From contig CM037476.1 of NCBI GenBank assembly GCA_021014325.1, forward strand, positions 18,078,827-18,142,826: 64,000 nt of DNA. The letters run 5' to 3'. The DNA is from Plazaster borealis. Taxonomy: Eukaryota; Echinodermata; Asteroidea; Forcipulatida; Labidiasteridae. The position numbers and the translations under genes were made by a program. Below, piece after piece: positions 55,038 to 64,000 of this stretch (within the stretch, counting starts at the first letter, position 1; the number at the start of each line of letters is the position of its first letter). The notes below the pieces were generated by a model. It did not search any database. It was not told the DNA's origin and saw nothing but the letters and a program-made list of their open reading frames with translations.

Positions 55038-58000
55038 GTAAGACTATACTTGTCAGCAGTTTGTACGTGTTCCACGTTTCAACCGCTGTCGGCATTGTTT
55101 GTGCACCAATCTCGTTTTTAAACTAAACTTAGGACCATTTTCGTTGAGCCTGTTGGCGTGTATAGGCAGAGTGGATTTATAGTGCAGCCGACTCAAGATC
55201 TGGTGGTAGAGTCAGCGGGTGAGGAAATCGTTCATGGGATTGGTTCAATCATCAAAGTGTTCACGATTGAACAGATTCAGTCCATATGTTCGAGTCCGAG
55301 TTTGAGTCATTGATCGTCGTCCGGGTCCGAGTCATCAATATGTGACTCGATCGGACTCGAGTCCGCGTCTGAGTCATAATTCATACTGAGTCTGATAGTG
55401 TTTGTGTATTTGTTGTATTCATGTATCCTACAGTCGCCGGTTTTGAGTTTTACCTGTTTTTAAGGCAAACAAGAAAGTATGGTGTCCCGGTGAAGCCATA
55501 CGTGGAAGAAACATCTGCAGTGACTACAAGTGTTCTGTGAGACTTTATGTATGACTCTATAGCCAGCAGTTGTCTTCATTTTATTCAAAATATCTTTTAT
55601 TTAATTTAAAACATTACCATGGTAATTTGCAAAAACTTAAAAAAAAATAATAATAAAAAAAGTGTAAATAATTCTGGCTTTCAAATCTGATTTTTATTTA
55701 GTTTTGTGTCTTTTTATGTTTCTTAACATGTATAATAAAGCATACAAATAAACAGTGATACTTGAATCACCAAGCCGATGTTTAAATGTTTATATTAATA
55801 ATAATAATGACACGAGGGTTAAAATTTTTTCCAGACTATTAGAAAATGATATTACAAGGCACATGGCTTCTTTAAGTCTCTGTATTTTTGTCCCCAGAAT
55901 GCTCAGCAGAATGTTCAGTCACATGATTTGATCATCGTGAATTGTGAATTGAAAAAGTGTTTGATGAAACTTTTTCGGTGGGAAATTTCTTTTTTTATGG
56001 CCCCGACAGTATGACATATTTTTGTACCTTGTAGAAATGCCTAAAATACCACAACTTTTTGCATTTACAAGTGCAACTAACCAGTGGAGCCTTACATGTT
56101 TCTAAGTTTTGGTCAAAGGAGAGGAGACTCTTTGCAAGTCAAACCACATAAATTGTATCTAGGGACTGTTTACATCGCGCGCAGAGAGGTAAAAGATTTG
56201 CCCCGATTTCAGGGTCGCCTTGTATACAGGACCTCCTACGATACATTCATGTAAAATAAGACATTATTTCAGAAACAAAGCATTATTCTTCCGGATCCCG
56301 TTAAAACAAAAAAACAATCGGTACATAGTAAGAAAATTAAAAAGTTCAATCTACTTGTTATTTCTTTTCAGCTACACCGGCACCGTGTACGTCTTCTTTT
56401 GGTGGTCAATACCAATGCAATGATGGGAATGGATGCTACAATGATCCTAATAAGTGCGACTTTTATAATGCATGTGTTGACAAATCGGATGATTTGAACT
56501 GTGGTAAGTCTTGCCTTACTAAAAAGCAGTTTAAAGGTATCGTACACGTTTGGTAATGACTCAAAACAAATATTAGCATAACAACTTACTTGGTAACAAG
56601 CAGCGGAGAGCTGTTGATAGTATAAAACATTGTAGGAAACGACTCCCTCTGAAGTAACGTAGTTTTTGAGAAAGAGATAATTTCTCACTAAAATAATAAA
56701 AAAATTCTTGCAAGAAGTTTTTATTCCTATCTGAAAGCACACACAATTTGTACAACAAGGGTGATTTTTTTCTTCATATTTTCTTGCAACTTCGATGACC
56801 AATTGAGCCCAAATTTTCACAGGCTTGTTATTTTATGCATATGTTGGGATACACCAAGTGAGAACACTGGTCTTTGACAATTTCCAAACGTGTTCAGTGC
56901 CTTTAACACTAGGAGTATATAGTGAATTCATTTTATATTGGTTTTACCCTCACACCGGTGTGTAACAAACAAGGTAGTCAGTACTTTCCGAGTCCTGCGA
57001 GAAAATCAAATCAAAAAATAGTCGAGTGGGATTCGAACCCACGACCCTTGCTTTTTGAAGCAGAAATATTGTAAACCGTTAGACCATTGACCATGCCCGT
57101 TTTAGCACTGGCTTCCTTAAACAATTAAAATTAAAATTAAATGGGTTTTGGTTATCAGTAAGTCGTCAAGATTATACCAATGTGATTTTACATCTATCTC
57201 CCTCCACGTGTTTTACCACGTGTTTATTATCATCTGATAATATAATGTGGCGTGCGTGTGTAACTTGTTATCCATTTGGCGTATGCAATGGCACTTACTG
57301 TCGACACCAATAATGAACAATAGATGACATCATAGGGTCTCAATCTCGGAATGTCCCTCATATAGGGTGCATCCCACTAAATGAACTGCCATAGCAATAG
57401 CATACAGTGCAAAATGCTCAATTTTCAAAAAAACCTTTGTTACGATCCAAAAAAAAATCCAAACTATCCGTGAATATAAATCACTCAAAAAGCCTGAATT
57501 TTCTCAGATGCAACAAAGTGACACTGATGTATAAGAACACAGAATCCAAGTGATTTAATGATAAAACTATCAACCACTTCAGTTACCGATTTGGTTTAAC
57601 AAACATACACTGATTGCATAAAACAAGTGTACATTAAAATGGATCTTATACAACATAAGTATCTTACGGGCTAATACGTCAACCTGGATGAAATACAGGC
57701 GAGGATCACAGCAACAGAAGATACAGCGAGAATCACATACACTGGCTTTAAAACGATCAACTCCAGGGGCGATAAATCAGTTCTTTGCCGATGTGACTTT
57801 GAGCTATCACGGGGTAAACTCACTCCGATAAAATGTCCAGAAGAAGACGAAACAACGACGGGCACACAATCTGACACCCGCCACAAACTATGGGGAAAAG
57901 ACCCCAAAATACCGAACTGTAGATTAAGTTCGAAAATGTCCTTTCCGGAATCCAATTAAGCTCTTTAACTGCACTCGGTCAAAAGCGAACTTTATCACAA

Positions 58001-61000
58001 GCTCCTCCAATGAGTTGAATCACAATCACAAAAGTCGTAGCTTCCACCAGTCTTGAGTATTTGTGTCCCGTCCAAGATTTACCCCCAGCCCGTAAATAGA
58101 GGATTTGTGTCGTTTTCTAGAAAGTACGACTCCAGATCATTCTAGATCCTTCACAACGGATTAGCACCGCCCACTACGGTTAACGACCTTACACACAAAG
58201 AATGATTGACAGCGTGCGTTGAACACACGTAACTAATGTACATGTATTAGGATCTCATAACACCTTTAAAATACTTAGAAGTCTCACAGCTTTTTACAGT
58301 AAAGAGAAAATTATCCATTGACTCATATACGTTTACCATCTTCTGCTCAATTTGACATGGGGGTGAGACACAAGGCCCTTCGAGTTGTACTCCCTCTGAA
58401 AAAAAACCCCACCCCCAAACTTGTGTAAATTTCCAAACGTCCGAGCATCAATCTTGAATAATTAATGGTCCTACACCTCTCGGCATACAGGACAACTTTC
58501 TTATGGCCTTTCGGTAATTTGAAATACTTCAAGTTGGAAGTCAACAACCAACAAGTCATTATTGTGCAAAATATCTACACTTCACCCATTTTATTTAGTG
58601 GAGTGCACCCCTCATGTCCATGGGCGTCATATGGGGGGGGGGGGGACACAGGGGGACATGTCCCCCCAAGTTTTCAAGGGTGGGGGACACAATATCAAAT
58701 GTCCCCCCATGTTTTTCGCCCATACCGTTATTACATTAGTGTAAAAGCCGGACAAGTGGACTAAAACACATGCTATATCTCCTGCTACGTTGAATCTCAG
58801 CGTGATTGGAGACGAACATTTTTCAAAGTGCTCAGATCGACCTTAGATTAATTCTGCAATTTGTACGCCGACCCTCCCACTCTGTACACGCTGAGCGCTT
58901 TAACGTAATTTTGCCATTTCCTGGATGTACTTGAACGATGAATATCAGCACAGAGCAATGGGCGTATACACTGCCCTGGACATTGCAAGCAGTCTACTCC
59001 ATGATAAATTTTTATATTCAGCCATCTGCTAGGATGATTACACGGCCTACATCGTGTCTCTTACAACAAGACCGGATTGATATTTTCAGCAAGACGCTTG
59101 TTTGTTTGTTTGATTGTTTGTTTGTTTGTTTCATTGTTTATTTATTTATTATTTTTTTGGTGCTATGTTTTTGTCTGTTTTTTTTGTTGTTTTTGTTCCT
59201 TTTATTGCCTTGTGTTGAATTTGTTGTTCTTGTGTTGATGAGGTCGAATAATTAACAACAATAATAGCAATATTATTCCAAACACATGCCAGGATCACAA
59301 CTCATTAATTTTTTTTCTGAGTTTGCTTAACAGTTTGTTAGTAAAAGATTTGTATTTGTTCTGATAGAGTATTTTAAAGTAGAAACATCCTGTATAACTT
59401 AGATATTCTATAAATCGGCCCATTGTTTTAAGCTTAAGCAGTTGTCGCTAAAATTTGATACATTTTATATCTTTGAAATATGGCATAGGCCCTACAAAAA
59501 ATCATCATCAAATTTTAATCAACATCCTTTCTTTTTCTTTTCATCTGTATTGTTACGCACAAAGGTGGAAATGTATGTTACTGGAAGTGGCCTTAAAAAA
59601 AGGATGATAAAACTTTCTATCTGAAAATCAAAAAATGACAAAAGTGAAAGAACCTATCATAAACAACCATGGATTTTACAAGTTTCCTGAACCGAAGCAA
59701 AATTGTTAATTTTACAATCCATGAGAGCGGGGGCGGATACAGAGGGGGGGGCGTGGGCGTCAGCCCCCCCCAAAAAAACCCCCACAAAACCCTTTTCTAT
59801 TTTCTTTTTTAGTACTGCCTGTTTAAAAATTAGCCACAAGTGTGTGTGGTGTAAATTTCCCCCCAGAGGCAGGATGGATTTCTTTGTCATACTATACCAT
59901 TCACATTTTTTCTTTCTGCCAAAATGAATCTTTCATGATATGTCACTTGTAATTGTTTAGATTTGCAACAGTAAAGTAACATTCGAAACCTGATGTGCCA
60001 ATTTGTCCGGGATAATACGACAGTTAGCTTGAATTTGAAAAAACGATCTTACCCACTAGTGAATAATATGTGAATATGCATGAAACCAGATAATGCAGCG
60101 ACCAGATCCAAACGTGAGATTTGTGGTATTACAATTTTCTTTGAGTAAAATTAGAAGATTTATATGGATCAAAAGTGCTTATAGAAAAGTATGTCTATTT
60201 CTCTGTTTTAGGCAAACAGAGGCTTGATTTTTCACCCCTCAAAAGGCCAAAAGCTCAGAGCTTCCGCCAGGGGCTTCGCCCCCTGGACCCCCATCGGGGC
60301 TTCACCCCTAGACCCCACCATTAATGTTAAATTTAGAAGAGTGAAATGGATCAGAAGTGCTTAAAAAGTGTTTCTATTTCTCTGTTTTTTGTTAATTATA
60401 TTGAAAATCATATCGTTTGTCTCACCATGGAGGAAGGATCCTCCTCACCCAACACTTTTTTGTCCCTGAATAAATATTAATTGTAGACTGCATTTTTATT
60501 TTATAACTCAGGATGGCTGATTCAATGACTCCCAACTCGAAAATGATGATTAAATAATGATCTTGCAAAAACAAAATTGGTTAAAGTGGTCGGATCCTGC
60601 ATGAGATCGCACCACAGAGCATCTAGAATCCTAACTGTTTCGGAGCATGTAGGCGGGCCCCTGAACCCATGCCGTTAGGGCTTCGAGATACGCGTTCTCA
60701 GGCGCCACAAATTGCATTCACCCTTAATTTTGCTGCTTGGTACATTTTCACGCCCCCCCCCCCCGTTTGGAAAATCCTGGATCCGCCCCTGGAGAGTTTA
60801 TTGTTTTTTGTTCTAAATAGGACACCATCAAAATGAAAATGAGTAAACAAATTTGGCATGTCCGCTGCGTGTAGCACGAGTTACCGATGTTCGCAGCTCT
60901 CCCATGCATACAAAAGTAAAACAAACAAAATGTCAAAATACTATGAGGATCTAGCCTTGAATGTTGGTTGTTTAATACCTGGAGCATATAGTATGTAAAA

Positions 61001-64000
61001 AGACACCTTGAATTGTAGCACGAGTCACAGTGGAATTGCCCATAAGAATAATAGGCCTATATCATGTATGTTGGTCTTTTATTTAAGTGTCGCTTGTTCT
61101 ATCTCTCTCTGAACCAAGTCCAAGTTTGATATGTAAATAATTATAGCAAGGAGAGCTTTCCTAGGTCGTTCAAACATGCTAAAGCCCAACAGCTTCAGGG
61201 GGCTCCGCCCCCTCAACCCCCGCCAAGGGCTTCGCCCCTGGACCCCCACCAGGGGCCCTTGAGCGGGCCCCTGGACCCCACGCCGTAAATGATCCTGATG
61301 TCCCCCCCCCCACATTTCAAGACGGATTGACGCCCCTGCTCATGTCAATGTCAGACCTTAGCCCATTAGGACCCTAGTTTTAGAAGGCACGGCCAGGACT
61401 CAATAATTATGAAAACTTTCACGTGTCAGTGCCGCCAATCTTGAAGAAATAATATATTTTATTGAGCAAAATGTTTGGTTTCTTCTCCTAATTGACTGAT
61501 TTTCAGATAATTGTACTGATACGCTTTCTTTCTACTGCCCGTCATCTCGTCAATGTGTGTCAGAGGATCTCGTCTGTAATGACATTCAAGATTGCATCAA
61601 TGGTGAAGACGAAGAAGTGACTTTTTGTTGTATGTATCCAGTTTTATTGTATCGGTTTATACTTGACACTTTTACGTGCAATAGACTGTGCAAGTCTCGC
61701 GCGTATCGGAACGAGAAAACACGTCAAACGAAGAACTTGTTTTTTCTAAAAATCAAATCTTTGTTTTAAATTATATCTAATGACACACTCTGAACAACAA
61801 AAATACTCAGTACATGTTTATATAATCAGTTTTAGTTTTTTATAATAAATACACAAATAATGTGTTAATTATGATTGAAACAAAATAAAACTCTGGGACA
61901 AGGATGCTTATTTGATCTTTACTTTTCAGAAACCCCTTACGCGGAGGTCACACAGGCGTAAAATTAACGCTTGACGCAGTTTATAGAGGACGCTGACGTC
62001 ACAACAAACATAGACTACAATGAAAAGGCTTCTCGTTGCAATTACAGCATCTAGCGATTATCATCGCGCATCCAAAACAAGCGTTTATTTAAGTTTTGTG
62101 ATCGGAGGTGAGCACAAAATTTTTAGTTTTTTGCAGTAACCGGAAGCTGAGGTCAAGTTTAATTATCGGGTTTTCTTCGTTATATTGTTGAATTGATTTT
62201 ACTTTCAAATTTTGTGTAACGAAGTATTACATTCCCAACAACACATACATTTTTCATGGTCATAAACCACGTTAAACTAAAATAATTGACAAAACAAAAT
62301 CTTGCCCACGTAAATCTCCATATGGTTGGGACCACAATGGTCCCGGAAGTTCAAATATGCGCGAGACTTGCACAGTCTATAACCAGGACAGCGAATCTGC
62401 CATGGCGAAACAAATTTACTCTAAAAAAACAATCATTTTGATCAACTGATGTTAGGAATGGGGGGACATTAACAAACTTGTTTGCACTTGACCGCTGCCT
62501 AGTTGTTTGATATAGGAGTGACAGAGGGGATCAGGATCGGTGAGGGCAGAGAAACAAATAGGCAAAGGTGTATAGTGACTCGTTGGTTAAGGGAAGCCGA
62601 GGGGTGATTTGCTTGATATTTTACAAAGATAAAAAGATACATTTATAAGATTTGCACTTTAGCAACCGTCCATATTCTGAAACCTGTTTCGATTTTTGTT
62701 GTTTTAGCTCATTTAGCTTAGCATTTTTCCTTAAAATATGATTGAGAACCAAAACACATTAATGATACTGTAAATTGATCTCACTTGGGGATTTTATATT
62801 CCATAAAACAACTCAACACTAAATATTGAGGCTTTATACTACAAATTTAACATTCACACCAAATGCGGACGGCCGGATAGACAGACAGACGGACGGAAAT
62901 TATTATTCCATAATAAAAAATTAGAAAGAACAAAATAGATCGTCGTCTGGGTACGAGTCATCAAAATGTGACTCGATTGGACTCGAGTCCGCGTCTGAGT
63001 CATAACTCATACTCAGTCTGATAGTGTTTGTGTATAATTAAATGTCTTCTTTATCATAAGAGAGGCAATATCAAAGTAATGCCTGCGACTCTTCGTCCTG
63101 TTTTTCACATTTATTTTGTTTAAGGCCGATTCATGTAAAATAATATAAAATAAGATAATTTATCAAAAACAATGCACTACTCTCCGGATCCTGTTTTTCA
63201 ATCAAAACTTTCAGTAGGCCTACATAGTGAGATTTATTAAAAAGTACACATTATCTGTAATTTCGTCTCAGCTACATATTGTAAGTCTGGTTCTGGTGAT
63301 TATCCATGCAATGATGGGAATGGATGCTACAGTGATTATAATACTTGCGACTCGTATAGTAGATGTGGAGACAAAACGGATGATTTGAACTGTGGTAAGT
63401 AATGCCTTACTAAAAAGCAGTTTTACACTGAGAGTATTAAAGTGAATTCATTTTATGTTGTTGATTTTACCCTCACACCGATGTGTACTAAATATAGTAT
63501 AGTCAGTACTTTCAGAGTCCTGCGAGAAAGACACATTTTGTTCAACTCCGTTCATTGCATCAATCATTCTCCATTTACAACAGAAGATACAAAAATATAC
63601 GGAAAGGTACAAGAACACTAGCAAATGTTGAACATTTGAAAACGAAATTGACTTAAATAGAAGGAAATAAAAATAAAAATGGTGGACAATTTAAAATAAT
63701 GAAAACAAAACAAAAACTAACTGCAAAATTACTCATATAGCAAACAGAAGACTAATTAATGAACATCAGCAGGTAAATTTAGGCTTTTCGTTTTCGAAAT
63801 AGCACAACGCACTGTTTTTAGCATAAGTTTGGTGAAAGGCTTCTTCACATAATCTGTTGTTTTCCATTTGAATGAAATTTTTCAGTTTTCTTTTGTAAAC
63901 TTTAAGAATATCAGCGTGATCATTACTACCCTTTATCGATACTTCACATTGAATATTCCAAATATTATTTTTAATGAGCTAACTTTTTGTTTATTTTATC
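54956..64000 (+). CDS. LDLa gene 3: membrane protein, incomplete at right edge
   Basis: Exons 54956-55037, 56372-56503, 61507-61629 and 63272-63394 join in phase 1 to a signal peptide followed by LDLa type 1, type 2 and type 1. The last bases of the window (AATGAGCTAACTTTTTGTTT) match the sequence found just before type 2 exons (39530, 45000), so the gene continues. Its ATG context equals that of gene 2. The intron between the first two LDLa exons is swollen to 5 kb by an M2 MITE, a solo LTR and a hAT-like element. Same predicted role as gene 2. Confidence 0.8.
55038..56371 (+). other. Intron 1 of LDLa gene 3
   Basis: Contains a GACTCGAGTC block (55265-55400). 55440-56230 is not seen in the other genes and holds no exon I can support. 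Confidence 0.5.
56372..56503 (+). CDS. LDLa gene 3: type 1 LDLa exon 1
   Basis: 132 nt, phase 1-1. PCTSSFGGQYQCNDGNGCY start, DKSDDLNC end. Confidence 0.85.
56531..56906. repeat. M2 MITE, full copy in gene 3
   Basis: TTAA at both borders; removing it rejoins AAAAGCAGTTTAACACT, which is the uninterrupted sequence in gene 1 (inverted, near 27453). Confidence 0.9.
56945..57100 (-). repeat. tRNA-derived SINE in gene 3
   Basis: Box B region GTGGGTTCGAATCCCACTCG on the minus strand at about 57023-57042, body and tail as in the gene 2 copies. Confidence 0.8.
57438..58262 (-). mobile_element. Solo LTR, copy 2 (4-bp duplication CCTT)
   Basis: Reverse complement of 26329-27191 with about 40 bases fewer. 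Starts TGTTACGATCC and ends ATCTCATAACA on the plus strand; CCTT at 57434-57437 is repeated at 58263-58266. Removing it restores the intron sequence seen at 44555-44590. Confidence 0.9.
58619..61338. mobile_element. hAT-like non-autonomous element, 8-bp duplication
   Basis: CTCATGTC at 58611-58618 is repeated at 61339-61346, and the uninterrupted site is visible at 41688. Ends CATGGGCGTCA and TGACGCCCCTG are near-inverted repeats next to G and C runs. No transposase frame was found. Simple TTTG-type repeats fill 59097-59160, and a second element is nested at 59728. Confidence 0.85.
59728..60791. mobile_element. Nested element with GGGGCGGAT ends
   Basis: CGGGGGCGGATACAG at the left and CTGGATCCGCCCCTG at the right are inverted, the usual look of hAT-type ends. 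The flanks share GAGAG but no clean 8-base duplication can be read. No coding sequence recognised. Confidence 0.6.
61507..61629 (+). CDS. LDLa gene 3: type 2 LDLa exon 1
   Basis: 123 nt, acceptor TTCAG|AT, donor T|GTATGT. CTDTLSFYCPSSRQC, CNDIQDCINGEDE; the usual Gly after CN is Asp here. Confidence 0.85.
61682..62379 (+). repeat. MITE copy B with CAGTCTA inverted ends
   Basis: TAGACTGTGCAAGTCTCGCGC at the left is the exact reverse complement of the right end, bounded by TA. Internal sequence matches 830-1403. A TA-bounded element with 20-bp ends would fit a Tc1/mariner-type origin. Confidence 0.85.
62380..62937. other. Intron DNA without recognised content
   Basis: Separates the MITE from the point where LDLa intron homology resumes at 62938. 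It has a short (GACA/GACG)n run at 62877-62897 and nothing else I recognise. Confidence 0.4.
63272..63394 (+). CDS. LDLa gene 3: type 1 LDLa exon 2
   Basis: 123 nt, phase 1-1. YCKSGSGDYPCNDGNGCY start, CGDKTDDLNC end; the position normally Gln before Cys2 is Pro. Confidence 0.85.
63395..64000 (+). other. Start of the next intron of LDLa gene 3
   Basis: Homologous to other post-type-1 introns up to about 63530 (decayed SINE body), then private sequence to about 63960, then the conserved block preceding a type 2 exon. Confidence 0.6.

Noticed and set aside
56368..56820. 150-codon minus-strand frame
   Set aside because: It is the antisense of a type 1 LDLa exon joined to an M2 MITE.

Overview
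This is a stretch of animal nuclear DNA, AT-rich, with short exons, GT-AG introns and many nested transposon remnants. I think it is a marine deuterostome, probably an echinoderm. That rests on the style of the repeats, the P2X7-ballast-type gene and the absence of any bacterial gene organisation, and no single marker proves it. Almost every long open frame on its own is intron or repeat noise; the real genes appear only when short exons are joined by matching splice phases.

The backbone is a cluster of four paralogous genes for small single-pass membrane proteins with LDL-receptor class A (LDLa) domains. Each gene has a signal-peptide exon (82 nt), then alternating exons for two kinds of LDLa domain (type 1, 'GxGCY..DxxKC'; type 2, 'FYC..SRQC..GEDE'), and, where the 3' end is in view, a transmembrane exon of 122 nt. 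Every internal exon is phase 1-1, so LDLa exons can be added or lost without breaking the frame. Gene 0 (first exon 3396-3477, minus) runs off or decays to the left. Gene 1 (29650 down to 8114, minus) has four LDLa exons and has lost its ATG. Gene 2 (33857-48457, plus) has eight LDLa exons and encodes 401 residues. Gene 3 (from 54956, plus) runs off the right edge. The order <0 <1 | 2> 3> is a large inverted duplication; one breakpoint can be placed near 32575, inside the last codons of a lost fifth copy.

Gene 1's first large intron (27482-11161) holds an insertion of about 15 kb. Inside it are two convergent multi-exon genes. One, on the plus strand (16595-17911), encodes an Arg/Gly-rich segment fused to a domain like the cytoplasmic 'ballast' of P2X7 receptors, with no channel part. 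The other, on the minus strand (25601-18245), has 14 exons whose phases all agree and encodes a 723-codon transposase-like protein (GDG..DSPGH, TDAH, DVWH motifs) broken by one in-frame TAG. Copies of a ~150-bp repeat lie on both sides of the pair.

The rest is mobile-element sequence: two solo LTRs with 4-bp target duplications, a hAT-like element with an 8-bp duplication, a 155-bp MITE with 9-bp duplication inside a Penelope-like reverse transcriptase, two TTAA-type MITE families, a tRNA-derived SINE family, a LINE fragment, a foldback element built from 41-bp repeats and several hairpin elements. Many of the older ones occur in every LDLa unit and so predate the duplications; the younger ones are private to one copy and date later events.
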